A DNA stretch of 64,000 nucleotides from the NCBI RefSeq assembly GCF_000021985.1, contig NC_011901.1:3172501-3236500 (forward strand), read 5' to 3'. Made by a program: the position numbers and the translations under genes. The notes under the pieces are model-generated. The model made no database searches, was not told the origin of the DNA, and saw only the letters and a program-made list of their open reading frames with translations. The DNA is from Thioalkalivibrio sulfidiphilus HL-EbGr7 (GTDB lineage: Bacteria; Pseudomonadota; Gammaproteobacteria; Ectothiorhodospirales; Ectothiorhodospiraceae). Positions 40,309 to 48,837 of this stretch are shown piece after piece. Every line of letters starts with the position of its first letter. Positions within the stretch are counted from its first letter, which is position 1.

Positions 40309-40389
40309 AGTGGCAAGTCTCAAGTGGCTAGTGGCAAGGAAAGCCGGAGTTTGATTTACCTTGCCACTTGAGACTTGCCACTAGCCACT
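40309..40389. repeat. Heptamer hairpin A7 (AGTGGCA family)
   Basis: AGTGGCA, AGTCTCA, AGTGGCT and AGTGGCA, then AGGAAAG, a centre of about 18 bases, ACCT, then mirror units TGCCACT, TGAGACT, TGCCACT and AGCCACT. It fills the spacer between two convergent genes. Confidence 0.9.
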
Positions 40390-40392
40390 GCT

Positions 40393-40953
40393 TTATTCAG
40401 GTTTCCACTTGATGTTGCACCCCAGGCTCGGCTTCTGGTCCTCGGGGATGGGCTGGCCGGCCAGCAGGGCGTCGGCGGCGGCGCGCAGGTCTTCGCCGGT
40501 GACCGGGAGGTCGCTGCCCGGGCGACAGCCGTCGAACTGGCCGCGATAGACCAGCTTGCGGTCAGCGTCGAACATGAAGAAGTCCGGGGTGCAGGCGGCC
40601 TGGTAGGCGCGGGCCACGGACTGATCCTCGTCGAACAGGTACGGGAAGGTGTAGCCGAAGCGGCGGGTCTCGTCCTTCATGTGTTCCGGGCTGTCTTCCG
40701 GGTAGTTCTCCACGTCGTTGGAGTTGATGGCGATCACCGCCAGGCCCTTGCGGGTGTACTCGCGGCCGAAGCGGGCGAACTCGTGACGGATGAGCTGCAC
40801 GAAGGGGCAGTGGTTGCAGATGAAGGCGATCACGAAGCCCTTGGCGCCGGGGAAGTCGTCCAGGGAGACGCTCTTGCCGGTGCTCGGGTCGGGGAGGCGG
40901 AAGTTGGGGGCCGGGGTGCCCAGCTCCAGCATGACGGAGGGGGTGCGTGCCAT
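40393..40953 (-). CDS. Thioredoxin-family protein (AhpC/TSA-like redoxin)
   Basis: 186 aa. The redoxin fold (LGTPAPNFRLPDPSTGK) has an active-site region FICNHCPFVQLIRHEF (about 44-59), a CxxC in the position of the thioredoxin site. CTPDFFMFD with cis-Pro lies near 120. Cytoplasmic, with no signal. It probably acts as a thiol-disulfide or peroxide-handling protein; the partner is unknown. Confidence 0.85.
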   Translation of the reverse strand: MARTPSVMLELGTPAPNFRLPDPSTGKSVSLDDFPGAKGFVIAFICNHCPFVQLIRHEFARFGREYTRKGLAVIAINSNDVENYPEDSPEHMKDETRRFGYTFPYLFDEDQSVARAYQAACTPDFFMFDADRKLVYRGQFDGCRPGSDLPVTGEDLRAAADALLAGQPIPEDQKPSLGCNIKWKPE

Positions 40954-41091
40954 GTTCGACTCCTTGAAAAAGGGTATGGATGCGTATCAGCCCACCATTA
41001 TAACCCGAGCCTGGTGCCGGGGATTCGCCTTGACTTGTCGGGTGGCTGGCGCATGCTGGAATAACGACTGTGAACTTCACGGAGCCAAGTG

Positions 41092-41436
41092 ATGAGCGAT
41101 CTCTTCGAGGACCTGCGCCGGCAATTGGAACAGCTGCGCGATGACCTGCAATCCCGGCTGGATCGGGTGGAGCGCAATGTGCGCCATGAGGCCGAACCGC
41201 TGGACAAGGACTTCGCCGAGCAGGCGGTGCAGCGGGAAAACGAGGAGGTGGTCGATGCCCTCGGCAACGAGGCGCGACGGGAACTGGCCCGGGTGCACGA
41301 GGCCCTGAAGCGCATGAACGAGGGCGAGTACGGGATCTGCGCAGCCTGCGGTGAGGCCATCCCCGAGGCGAGGCTCAAGATCCTGCCCCAGGCGCGACTG
41401 TGCGCCGCCTGTGCGTCGCGGCAGGAAGGTGCCTGA
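41092..41436 (+). CDS. DksA/TraR-type C4 zinc-finger protein
   Basis: 114 aa. A helical N-terminal half (LFEDLRRQLEQLRDDLQSRLD) is followed by the zinc finger CAACGEAIPEARLKILPQAR...CAAC at about 82-106. Such proteins bind RNA polymerase through the secondary channel or act as small regulators. The coiled-coil tip lacks an obvious DxxDxA motif of DksA, so it may be a DksA-like rather than a true DksA. ATG 41092 is chosen for its GGAG spacing. Confidence 0.83.
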   Translation: MSDLFEDLRRQLEQLRDDLQSRLDRVERNVRHEAEPLDKDFAEQAVQRENEEVVDALGNEARRELARVHEALKRMNEGEYGICAACGEAIPEARLKILPQARLCAACASRQEGA

Positions 41437-41465
41437 TCCGGACTTCGGGCAAGGCTCCTGCCCGA

Positions 41466-41536
41466 GTAGGTCGGGCTTCAGCCCGACAGACGACGTGGAA
41501 CCGGGCACCGCTGTGTCGCGCTGAAGCCCGACCTGC
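41466..41536. repeat. Pair of inverted REP-like elements
   Basis: GTAGGTCGGGCTTCAGCCCG at 41466 onward is itself a palindrome (TCGGGCT-TC-AGCCCGA). A second copy in opposite orientation ends at 41536 (GCTGAAGCCCGACCTGC). Two facing REP units separated by about 25 bases form a REPIN-like structure. The spacer 41437-41712 has no gene that I can see. Confidence 0.8.
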
Positions 41537-41712
41537 GATGGACAGTGATCCACGGCCACAATGTCCCGTGAGCATCCTGTCACCGGCCAAGGGGGCGAAC
41601 CGAGTCCCCCATGCCAATGATTTTTCTCGGGTTGAAAGCGCAGGGGGCAATCACCAATCTCTGACTCAGGACACTAGGGTAATCACTCCAGACGAATGAT
41701 CGGAGGGGTCTC

Positions 41713-42453
41713 ATGGCGGCTTGGCTGGAAGGCACAGTGGTGGAACGCAAGCGCTGGACCGAGCGTCTGCACTCCCTGCGCCTGGAAGCGCCGGTGGAGC
41801 CTTTCCAGGCCGGGCAGTTCAATCGTCTCGCCCTGGACATCGACGGCGAGCGGGTCGGTCGCCCCTACTCCTACGTGAACGCTCCGGGGCAATCGCCCCT
41901 GGATTTCTATTTCATCACCGTCCCCGACGGCCCCCTGAGCAACCGGCTAGCCGCGCTCAACCCTGGCGACAGGGTGCAACTCATGTCCCGCGCCCAGGGC
42001 TTCTTTACCCTCTCCGAGTTGCCCGACGCGCACATTCTCTGGCTCATGGCCACCGGCACGGCCATCGGTCCCTACCTGTCCATGCTGCGCACGGAAACCC
42101 CCTGGCAGCGCTTCGAGCGCATCGTGCTGATCCACGCGGTGCGCCAGGCCGAGGAGCTGACCTACCGGGATGTGATCGACGGCTTCCGGGACTTCGGCCG
42201 GCAGTTCCAGTTCGTGCCCTTCGTGAGCCGGGAGCGGCACCCCGGCGCCATGTCCGGTCGCGTGCCGGCGGCCATCGGCGACGGCTCCCTGGAACGTCGC
42301 GTGGACCTGCCCCTGTCCGCCGATGCCGCCCAGGTGATGCTGTGCGGCAACCCCGACATGGTGCGCGATACCACGGAGGCATTGAAGGCGAGGGGCATGA
42401 AGAAGAACCGGCGCAGGGAGCCGGGGCATATCACCACCGAGCACTATTGGTAG
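41713..42453 (+). CDS. fpr: Ferredoxin-NADP reductase
   Basis: A 246-aa FAD enzyme that exchanges electrons between NADPH and ferredoxin or flavodoxin. The FAD-binding motif RPYSYVNAP lies at about 49-57, the NADP site is MATGTAIGPYLSML (about 112-125) and the C-terminus EHYW carries the terminal aromatic residue typical of this group. Its last codons lie in a perfect 16-bp palindrome that runs over the stop codon. Confidence 0.92.
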   Translation: MAAWLEGTVVERKRWTERLHSLRLEAPVEPFQAGQFNRLALDIDGERVGRPYSYVNAPGQSPLDFYFITVPDGPLSNRLAALNPGDRVQLMSRAQGFFTLSELPDAHILWLMATGTAIGPYLSMLRTETPWQRFERIVLIHAVRQAEELTYRDVIDGFRDFGRQFQFVPFVSRERHPGAMSGRVPAAIGDGSLERRVDLPLSADAAQVMLCGNPDMVRDTTEALKARGMKKNRRREPGHITTEHYW

Positions 42454-42466
42454 TGCTCGGTGGTGA
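42431..42466. repeat. Perfect palindrome over the fpr stop codon
   Basis: TCACCACCGAGCACTA - TTGG - TAGTGCTCGGTGGTGA. The left arm is coding sequence and the right arm begins at the TAG stop. It ends exactly where a remnant of heptamer units (AGTGGCA, AGTCACA) starts. Confidence 0.88.
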
Positions 42467-42474
42467 GTGGCAAG

Positions 42475-42987
42475 TCACAAGACTCTGGCCAGCCAGAGTC
42501 TTGTGCGCAGACCCCAGCCGGTGGTGAAGCCCGTCTCCCGGAAGCGGATCTCTCCGTTGCCGTCCACCACGAAGCTGGCGGGCACGCCGCGTACCCCGTA
42601 GTTGGCGGCAAGGCGCCCGTCGGCATCCACGATCACCGTATGGGTGAGTCCGTTGGCCGCCATGTGTTCGCGCAGTTCCTGCGCGTTACCGGACTGGGTG
42701 GCGATGGTGAGCACCGGCCAGCTGTGGCTCAGGGTCTCGATGGAACCCTGCTCCAGCTGGCAGATGCGGCACCAGGTGGCCCAGAAGTGCACCAGCACCG
42801 TCTGGCCGCGGAAGTCCGCCAGGCTGACCAGTTCTCCGTTCAGGTCGTAGCCGCTCAGCGCCGGCGCCTCGCCGGAGATCATGTCCCGCTGCACCCAGGC
42901 CTTGATGGCCAGAAACAGCACGATGAAGAACAGGATCTCCACGCCCCAGACGATCCAGCGGCGGCGCTTGCTGCGTGTCTCACTCAT
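42475..42987 (-). CDS. Membrane-anchored TlpA/DsbE-like thiol-disulfide protein
   Basis: 170 aa with one N-terminal membrane helix (VWGVEILFFIVLFLAIKAW, about 13-31) and a periplasmic thioredoxin domain with active site WATWCRICQLE (about 69-79) and cis-Pro in GVPASFVVD. It resembles ScsD/TlpA proteins that reduce periplasmic disulfides or protect against copper stress. No partner gene is adjacent. Confidence 0.87.
   Translation of the reverse strand: MSETRSKRRRWIVWGVEILFFIVLFLAIKAWVQRDMISGEAPALSGYDLNGELVSLADFRGQTVLVHFWATWCRICQLEQGSIETLSHSWPVLTIATQSGNAQELREHMAANGLTHTVIVDADGRLAANYGVRGVPASFVVDGNGEIRFRETGFTTGWGLRTRLWLARVL
42476..42505. repeat. Perfect palindrome at the 3' end of the TlpA-like gene
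   Basis: CACAAGACTCTGGC - CA - GCCAGAGTCTTGTG. On the minus strand it contains the last codons (LWLARVL) and part of the stop codon of the gene at 42475-42987. It lies 10 bases from the fpr palindrome. Confidence 0.85.
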
Positions 42988-43011
42988 GTCGATAGTCCGG
43001 ATTCAGTGGTT

Positions 43012-43215
43012 GCGCTGAAACATCAATGGACAGGATGAACAGGATTATTCTGGGCTGGCAGGATAACGAGCTCAAAACCAAATGACCGGACAGGATTGAC
43101 ATGATTTACAGGATTTCAAAGTCCTTTTAATCGTGTGAATCATGTCAATCCTGTCGATTTTTTTGTTCTTCAAATCAGAAAATCCTGTTCATCCTGTCCA
43201 TTGATGGTTCAGCGC
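43012..43215. repeat. Nested inverted repeat of 9-bp units (ACAGGATnn family)
   Basis: The outer arms are about 35 bp with one mismatch (43012-43046 and 43181-43215). They consist of a gene-end segment (GCGCTGAA) plus nonamers ACAGGATGA and ACAGGATTA. An inner pair (about 43088-43116 and 43131-43156) uses ACAGGATTG, ACATGATTT and ACAGGATTT. The right outer arm includes the stop codon of the metallopeptidase at 43209. Confidence 0.88.
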
Positions 43216-43889
43216 CGCAGGATCGCCAGCCAGCGCCACAGGTTGAGCATGCTGGCCAGTGAAGCGGCCACGTAGGTGAAGGCGCAGGCGGTGAGGATGC
43301 GCCGCGCCGGGGCGAGATCCTGCTTCGGCAGGTAACCGCTGGCCAGGATTGGCATGGCACGCCGGTAGCTCGCATCCAGCTCCACCGGCAGGGTGACCAG
43401 ATGCACCAGGGCGGCGGCGCCGAAGCTCATCATGCCGGCCAGGAACATGATCAGGCCGCCCGCCGGCGCCCGGGTGGCCAGCAGCAGCACCGGGGCGAAC
43501 ATCATCAGCCCCGCGCCCAGTTTCTCCGCCCCCTGGGCCATGCCCACCAGACGCGAACGCCAGGCCAGCGGCCCGTAGCCCTTGTGGTCCTGGATGGCGT
43601 GACCCACCTCGTGGGCCGCCACGGTCACGGCGGTGAGCGACCGCCCGTCCAGGTAGGCCGGCGAGAGGCGCACCGCCTTGTCCCGGGGATCGTAGTGATC
43701 GCCCCGATCGGTGACCTCCACCTTCACGTGGCCCATACCGTAACGGTCCAGCAGGTGGCGGGCGAATTCCCCGCCGGTGCCCGGATAGTCCTGGCGCTCG
43801 ACGCTGTGCCTGCGCAGCACCGCCCCGGCCCACCAGGACGGCAGGAACAGCACGAGCACAACCAGGGCAATGAGGACGATGAAGATCAT
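43209..43889 (-). CDS. Membrane neutral zinc metallopeptidase (YugP-like)
   Basis: 226 aa with an N-terminal hydrophobic helix, a zinc motif HEVGHAIQDH (about 88-97) and two to three later helices (GLMMFAPVLLLATRAP, GLIMFLAGMMSFGAAALVHLV split). It matches the Zn-peptidase family represented by YugP. ATG 43889 is used. The frame also opens from a TTG at 43904 that lies inside a repeat. No SD is visible, because the repeat begins 9 bases upstream. Confidence 0.83.
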   Translation of the reverse strand: MIFIVLIALVVLVLFLPSWWAGAVLRRHSVERQDYPGTGGEFARHLLDRYGMGHVKVEVTDRGDHYDPRDKAVRLSPAYLDGRSLTAVTVAAHEVGHAIQDHKGYGPLAWRSRLVGMAQGAEKLGAGLMMFAPVLLLATRAPAGGLIMFLAGMMSFGAAALVHLVTLPVELDASYRRAMPILASGYLPKQDLAPARRILTACAFTYVAASLASMLNLWRWLAILRR

Positions 43890-43897
43890 GGGAGGCC

Positions 43898-43979
43898 AAT
43901 TCAAAATTCAAAATTCAAAATTCAAAGGTATCAAAACCCCGCCACCCCTTTGAATCTTGAATTTTGAATTTTGAATTCG
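43898..43979. repeat. Heptamer hairpin B1 (ATTCAAA family)
   Basis: ATTCAAA repeated four times, then AGG, a centre of about 20 bases, CCT, then TTGAATC and TTGAATT repeats. The period is 7 bp as in family A, but the unit is AT-rich. It lies between the start of the metallopeptidase gene and the stop of the next gene (both minus strand). Confidence 0.9.
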
Positions 43980-43983
43980 CCCT

Positions 43984-44415
43984 TCACCGTATCATCTCCG
44001 CCTGCCCTGGCCGGCTGCGGGTGCTGCGCTTCTTCGGGCCCTTGCGCGCGGCCATGCGCACCAGTTCGTCCTCGTCCTGCATCAGCCGGGCGCGCTGGGC
44101 CTCGGTCAGCAGGGGGTTGCGGGCCACGAAGTAGCGCAGGTTGGGATCCCGATCCGAGACGCACTGTTCCACCTGCTCGGGGGTGAGGTCGTCGCGCTTG
44201 GCGCAGTTCAGGCGCACGGTCTGGTCCATGTCCGCCAGCAGCACGGCCACTTCATCGGCGGTGAGGTCCACGCGGCGGGAGAAATAGGCCTTCACCTGGC
44301 TGTGCTGGTCGCGCACCAGGCAGGGCCGCCACCGGGGGTCCAGGTCCGCCGACAGGGCCATCCGCATGCGCTCGGGGATGGGGATCTGCTTGTAGGTCTT
44401 GAGCAATTCGTCCAT
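43984..44415 (-). CDS. Leucine-rich-variant-like repeat protein, function unknown
   Basis: 143 aa from ATG 44415 (MDELLKTYKQIPIPERMRMA). It contains short helical repeats of LRV/HEAT type (LTADEVAVLLADMDQTVRLN, DLTPEQVEQCVSDRDPNLRY, LLTEAQRARLMQDEDELVRM). A basic tail follows (KGPKKRSTRSR). The frame is open far upstream, but that part lies antisense to nadA and is rejected. A start further upstream near 44550 cannot be excluded. Confidence 0.65.
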   Translation of the reverse strand: MDELLKTYKQIPIPERMRMALSADLDPRWRPCLVRDQHSQVKAYFSRRVDLTADEVAVLLADMDQTVRLNCAKRDDLTPEQVEQCVSDRDPNLRYFVARNPLLTEAQRARLMQDEDELVRMAARKGPKKRSTRSRPGQAEMIR

Positions 44416-44568
44416 GGCGGGCGAAGGGGCTTTGTGAAATGGGTCAAAAAGTGTGCCCCGGGGTGACGCAAGGCGCAATCCTGCCGACGGCATCCAGGAT
44501 GTCAAAGCCATGCCCAACGGATAGAATGGGTTATTGGCTGTCATTGTCATTTCAAGAGGTCCACCGCA

Positions 44569-45648
44569 TTGAGCAACGCCGCCGCCCGCACCATTCCGGT
44601 CTTCCCGGTCCCCGAGACCGACCAGATCACCGCCAGCGTGCCCCATTACCAGGGCGCGGAGCTGGAGGCCGTGCGCGAGCGCATCAAGCAGCTGCTCAAG
44701 GAGAAGGACGCGGTGCTGGTGGCCCATTACTACGTGGACGGCGAACTGCAGCGCCTCGCGGAGGACACCGGCGGCTGCGTGTCCGACTCCCTGGACATGG
44801 CCCGCTTCGGCCATGAACACCCGGCCTCCACCCTGGTGGTGGCCGGTGTGCGCTTCATGGGCGAGACCGCCAAGATCCTGAGTCCCGAGAAGCGCGTGCT
44901 CATGCCCACCCTGGAGGCGGAATGCTCCCTGGACCTGGGCTGCCCCACGGACCAGTTCAACGCCTTCTGCGACGAACATCCCGACCGCACCGTGGTGGTC
45001 TATTCCAACACCTCCGCCGAGGTGAAGGCCCGCGCCGATTACGTGGTCACCTCCAGCATCGCCCTGAAGCTGGCCGAACACCTCAAGGCCCAGGGCAAGA
45101 AGCTGCTCTGGGCGCCGGACAAGCACCTGGGTGACTACATCCGCCGCCAGACCGGCGCCGACGTGGTGCTCTGGGACGGCGCCTGTGTGGTGCACGACGA
45201 GTTCAAGGCCCAGGCCCTGCGGGACCTCAAGGCCGAGCACCCGGAGGCCGCCGTGCTGGTGCACCCGGAGTCACCGGCCGCGGTCATCGCGCTGGCCGAC
45301 GTGGTGGGCTCCACCACCCAGCTGGTCAGGGCGGCCGCCGAGCTGCCCCACAAGACCCTGATCGTGGCCACCGACTCGGGCATCTTCTACAAGATGCACC
45401 AGGCGGCCCCCGACAAGACCCTCATCGAGGCCCCCACCGGCGGCCACAGCGCCACCTGTCGCAGCTGCGCCCACTGCCCGTGGATGGCCATGAACGGCCT
45501 GCACAACCTGCTCTCCACCCTGGAGACCGGCGCCAACGAGGTGCACGTGGAGGAAGCGGTGCGGGTCAAGGCCCTGCGCTCCACCCAGCGCATGCTGGAT
45601 TTCGCCCGCCAGCTGCAGCAGCCCGTGCTGGGCCGGGGTGACGCATAA
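44569..45648 (+). CDS. nadA: Quinolinate synthase
   Basis: Condenses iminoaspartate with dihydroxyacetone phosphate to quinolinate in NAD synthesis, using a 4Fe-4S cluster. Motifs include [20 protein letters not shown] (about 49-68), the cluster Cys in [11 protein letters not shown] and [10 protein letters not shown], and the substrate motif HPESP. 359 aa. TTG 44569 is preceded by AGAGG. No nadB or nadC follows. Confidence 0.95.
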   Translation: MSNAAARTIPVFPVPETDQITASVPHYQGAELEAVRERIKQLLKEKDAVLVAHYYVDGELQRLAEDTGGCVSDSLDMARFGHEHPASTLVVAGVRFMGETAKILSPEKRVLMPTLEAECSLDLGCPTDQFNAFCDEHPDRTVVVYSNTSAEVKARADYVVTSSIALKLAEHLKAQGKKLLWAPDKHLGDYIRRQTGADVVLWDGACVVHDEFKAQALRDLKAEHPEAAVLVHPESPAAVIALADVVGSTTQLVRAAAELPHKTLIVATDSGIFYKMHQAAPDKTLIEAPTGGHSATCRSCAHCPWMAMNGLHNLLSTLETGANEVHVEEAVRVKALRSTQRMLDFARQLQQPVLGRGDA

Positions 45649-45694
45649 GGATGTCATCACGGTTCACGCAAACGGATGTGCGGAGGCTCACGGC

Positions 45695-46882
45695 ATGAGC
45701 TACGCCTACCGGCACCAGCCGCTGATCCCCATGGCGGTGTTCCGCAAGCTGGCCCACAGCCTCTCGCCGGATGAACTCTCCCGCCTGCCCCCGGAGAAAC
45801 TCCCCGACAACATCCCGCTGGATTTCGTCGAGGAGGTGCCCCTGTACTCCCGCTCCGCGGTGGAGACCCTGATCCTGGCCGCCAACGCCTACCATCTGCA
45901 GCAGCGCATGGCCATCCAGGAAGTGTTCGGCGAGGACGTGCTCAACGCCCTGGACCGTTCCAAGCGCACCGGCAACAAGGCCAACGTGAAGATCTTCCGC
46001 CAGAAACTGTCGGACCTGGAAAAGCTCGATCAGCAATGGCGCCAGCAGGGTGACGACCTCTCCCTGCAACGCCTGGTCGCCAGCCTCAAGACCTTGAACG
46101 GCCTGCTCATGGACGTGCGCGCCGAGGTCACCGAGGCCACCCGTGCCGCGCGCCTGCTGCGCGCCCAGCACCCGGACTACGAGCAGATGGCCACCTTCGA
46201 GGAGGCCATCGCGCGCCTGCACGCCCACGCCGAGGACATCGAGCTCCTGCTGGCGCGCTTCTACCTGATCCGCACCGGCATCAGCCACCACGAGATGCAG
46301 GCCAAGGCACGCCAGATCGGCCAGCTGGACGAGGACTTCCGGCGCCTGGGTGAGCAGATCGAGGACCTGCGTGAACAGCTGGAGCGTTCCCAGGCCCTGT
46401 GGCGTCGCGCCCTGGTGCGCGGCAAGGCCAACCTGGAGGGCGAGCAGCTGCAGCAGCGCATCTCCGATATGGTGGCCGAGCAGCGGGCCAAGGAAGTGGT
46501 CATCTCCGAGAACGATCTGACCCTGTGGCTGGACGCCATCGTGGACGCCAGCCTGCACCCCTTCACCCGCAAGAAGGTGGCGCGCAGCATCAGCGAGGCG
46601 CGCATGGCGCTGTACACCCTGCTCAACCGCTACTGCCTGCAGCAGGAACAGTCCGCCATGCAGATCGCACGCAACCCCTTCCTGCAGGTGGACCCGGAAG
46701 ACGCCATCCGCTTCATGCTCATGTCCGAGCAATTCATCCTCAACTACTTCGCCCGCAAGCGGAACGAGAACACCGCCTGGATCAGTGACGTGGCCCAGGT
46801 GAAGAAGGACGATCTCGACGCCCTGGAGCGGGACATCCTCACGGAGCTCAAGCGCTCCAGCAAGTTCATGAGGAAGGGCTGA
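45695..46882 (+). CDS. Unknown protein with long coiled-coil
   Basis: 395 aa from ATG 45695. I do not recognise the family. It is strongly helical, with coiled-coil stretches (ALDRSKRTGNKANVKIFRQK, QIGQLDEDFRRLGEQIEDLR split) and no signal peptide or membrane helix. It lies 46 bases after nadA on the same strand, so the two may be co-transcribed. A cytoplasmic structural or scaffold role is only a guess. Confidence 0.75.
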   Translation: MSYAYRHQPLIPMAVFRKLAHSLSPDELSRLPPEKLPDNIPLDFVEEVPLYSRSAVETLILAANAYHLQQRMAIQEVFGEDVLNALDRSKRTGNKANVKIFRQKLSDLEKLDQQWRQQGDDLSLQRLVASLKTLNGLLMDVRAEVTEATRAARLLRAQHPDYEQMATFEEAIARLHAHAEDIELLLARFYLIRTGISHHEMQAKARQIGQLDEDFRRLGEQIEDLREQLERSQALWRRALVRGKANLEGEQLQQRISDMVAEQRAKEVVISENDLTLWLDAIVDASLHPFTRKKVARSISEARMALYTLLNRYCLQQEQSAMQIARNPFLQVDPEDAIRFMLMSEQFILNYFARKRNENTAWISDVAQVKKDDLDALERDILTELKRSSKFMRKG

Positions 46883-46895
46883 TTCACAAACCATG

Positions 46896-46984
46896 ATTCA
46901 AAATTCAAGATTCAAAATTCAAAGGTAAAACCAGCAAATCTCCGTTGTTTCCCCCTTTGAATTTTGAATCTTGAATTTTGAATC
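46896..46984. repeat. Heptamer hairpin B2 (ATTCAAA family)
   Basis: ATTCAAA, ATTCAAG, ATTCAAA and ATTCAAA, then AGG, a centre of about 32 bases, CCCCC, then TTTGAAT, TTTGAAT, CTTGAAT and TTTGAAT. Like B1, it is flanked on the right by a stop-proximal GGGCGA (minus-strand TGAGGGCGATTC here, TGAAGGGCGAATTC at B1). Confidence 0.9.
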
Positions 46985-46988
46985 GCCC

Positions 46989-48233
46989 TCAAACCGTCTG
47001 CCGATGCCCGCCCGGCTTCCACGCCGGCGCGATCACGTTGGGCATGTCGGAGCGCGACAGCAGTCGCGCCGGCGCCAGGGTGAATTCCCCGTAGCGGCGG
47101 TTGATGGCGTCCATCACCCCGTGGGCCGCCCGCACCCGGGCCTGGTCGGCGGCGCCGGGGGCCTGCCCGGCATCGAACAGCTCCAGCTGCCCGGCCGCCG
47201 GGCAGGGCTCCAGGGCGGTGATCTGCACCTGGCTCACCCCCTCCCCCGACCAGTGTTCGTTCAGCATGCGCCGGCACAGGGCGTTGAGCTGGCGGCTGTC
47301 GTCGGTGGCCACCGCCGTGCGGTAGGTGCCGCCGATCCAGCCGTAGTCGGCGCGCAGGCCGATGAAAAAGCGCAGCGCCAGCAGGTCGTGGCGGCGCAGG
47401 CGGGTGCCCACCTTGAAGGCCATGTGCTCCAGGTAGGTGAGGATCACCGCCCGCTCCCGGGTGCCCGGGGGCATCACCTTGCCGTGACCCAGGCTTCTGG
47501 GCGGCGCGATGCGCGTCTCCACCGGCGTGGGATCACGCCCCTGGGCCATGAGCCAGATACGCCGCCCCAGGTTGCCGAAGCGCCGCGCCAGCTCGCTCAC
47601 CGGCAGCTGCGCCATGTCGCCGCAGGTGTAGACCCCGCGCTGTTCCAGGTACCCGCCGATACCCCCGGCGATGCCGCACAGCTCCGTGACCGGCACCGGC
47701 GCCAGGCGCGCCGCCGCTTCCCAGGGGGGGATCACCGTGAGCCCGTCGGGCTTGTGCTGCTTGGCGGCCCACTTGGCGGTGGTCTTGTCCCCGGACATGC
47801 CCACGGAACAGGGCAGCCCCGAGGCCTCGCGCACCGTGTCCTTGACCCGCCGGGCGATCACCTCGGGCGGGCCCAGCAGGCGCTGGCAATGGGTCACGTC
47901 CAGGAAGGCCTCGTCCACGGAGAACACCTCCAGGTCCGGGGTGACGCTCTCCAGGGCGGTCATGATGTCCGTGGAGACCCGGGCGTAGCGCTCGGGCCGG
48001 GCCGGGATCTGCAGGATGTCCGGGCACAGTTGCCGGGCCTCCTTCAGGCGCATGCCGGTGCGTACCCCGTGGGCCCGGGCCTCGTAGGATGAGGTGATGA
48101 TGCAGGTGCCGGTCTGGCCGTTGGTGATGCCCACGGGCCGGCCGCGCAGCTCAGGATGATCCAGCTGCTCGATGGAGGCGAAGAAGGCGTTCATGTCCAC
48201 CAGCACGATGGCCCGTTCCCAGGGTTCGGACAT
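46989..48233 (-). CDS. Y-family translesion DNA polymerase (UmuC/DinB-like)
   Basis: 414 aa. The catalytic motif VLVDMNAFFASIEQ lies at about 10-23 and SVDEAFLDVT at about 103-112, which supply the metal-binding carboxylates. The thumb helix-hairpin-helix (TELCGIAGGIGGYLEQRG) and little-finger domain follow. It starts 6 bases after the LexA-like stop, so the two form an operon similar to umuDC but with a full LexA-like repressor. The protein probably performs mutagenic bypass of lesions. Assignment to UmuC versus DinB is open. Confidence 0.9.
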   Translation of the reverse strand: MSEPWERAIVLVDMNAFFASIEQLDHPELRGRPVGITNGQTGTCIITSSYEARAHGVRTGMRLKEARQLCPDILQIPARPERYARVSTDIMTALESVTPDLEVFSVDEAFLDVTHCQRLLGPPEVIARRVKDTVREASGLPCSVGMSGDKTTAKWAAKQHKPDGLTVIPPWEAAARLAPVPVTELCGIAGGIGGYLEQRGVYTCGDMAQLPVSELARRFGNLGRRIWLMAQGRDPTPVETRIAPPRSLGHGKVMPPGTRERAVILTYLEHMAFKVGTRLRRHDLLALRFFIGLRADYGWIGGTYRTAVATDDSRQLNALCRRMLNEHWSGEGVSQVQITALEPCPAAGQLELFDAGQAPGAADQARVRAAHGVMDAINRRYGEFTLAPARLLSRSDMPNVIAPAWKPGGHRQTV

Positions 48234-48239
48234 GGCGCT

Positions 48240-48833
48240 TCACCGGTAACCGCGAAGCTGGCCCACCACCACGCCCTGGATGCGCACCCGGGCGGCGTCG
48301 TAGACCAGGGGGGCCATGGCCGGGTTCTCGGCGCGCAGCTCCACCTGCCCGTCCGGGCGGTGTCGGATGCGCTTCAAAGTCGCCTCCTCATCGTCGATCA
48401 GCGCCACCACGATGTCCCCGTCCCGGGCGCTGTCCGCCTGCTGCACCACCACGGTGTCACCGTCCAGGATGCCGGCCCCCACCATGGACTCCCCCACCAC
48501 CCGCAGGGCGTAGCGCCCCGGACCCAGCAGGAAGTCAGCCAGGTCCAGGGTGTCCTCGCCGGGGATGGCCTCGATGGGCCGGCCGGCGGCGATGCGGCCC
48601 ACCAGGGGCAGGCTGAAGGCGGCGTCGCTGCCCGTGGGGCGCAGGCCGCGCCAGCCCGGGGACTCCCGGGTGAGGAAGCCCTTGTCCACCAGGGCCTGCA
48701 CCAGGCGGTGCACCGCCCCCTTGGAACGCACCCCCAGGGCCTCGCCGATCTCGGTCAGGGTGGGGGCGTGGCCGTGGCGGTGCAGGTGGCGGCGGATGAC
48801 GTCGAGGGTGTTGCGCTGCTGGGGGGTGAGCAT
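48240..48833 (-). CDS. lexA: LexA-like SOS repressor
   Basis: 197 aa. An N-terminal winged HTH (LTEIGEALGVRSKGAVHRLV, about 26-45) and a C-terminal S24 self-cleavage domain. The cleavage site AAGRP has Ala83-Gly84, the nucleophile is Ser116 in GESM and the general base is Lys154 in ATLKRI, so RecA-stimulated autocleavage should work. A perfect 52-bp palindrome lies 4 bases upstream of its ATG. It could be the main LexA or a second copy specific to the polymerase. Confidence 0.9.
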   Translation of the reverse strand: MLTPQQRNTLDVIRRHLHRHGHAPTLTEIGEALGVRSKGAVHRLVQALVDKGFLTRESPGWRGLRPTGSDAAFSLPLVGRIAAGRPIEAIPGEDTLDLADFLLGPGRYALRVVGESMVGAGILDGDTVVVQQADSARDGDIVVALIDDEEATLKRIRHRPDGQVELRAENPAMAPLVYDAARVRIQGVVVGQLRGYR

Positions 48834-48837
48834 GGCG

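Noticed and set aside
44416-45264. Upstream extension of the minus-strand gene at 43984
   Set aside because: This part lies antisense to nadA and has shadow composition. The gene is taken to start at 44415.
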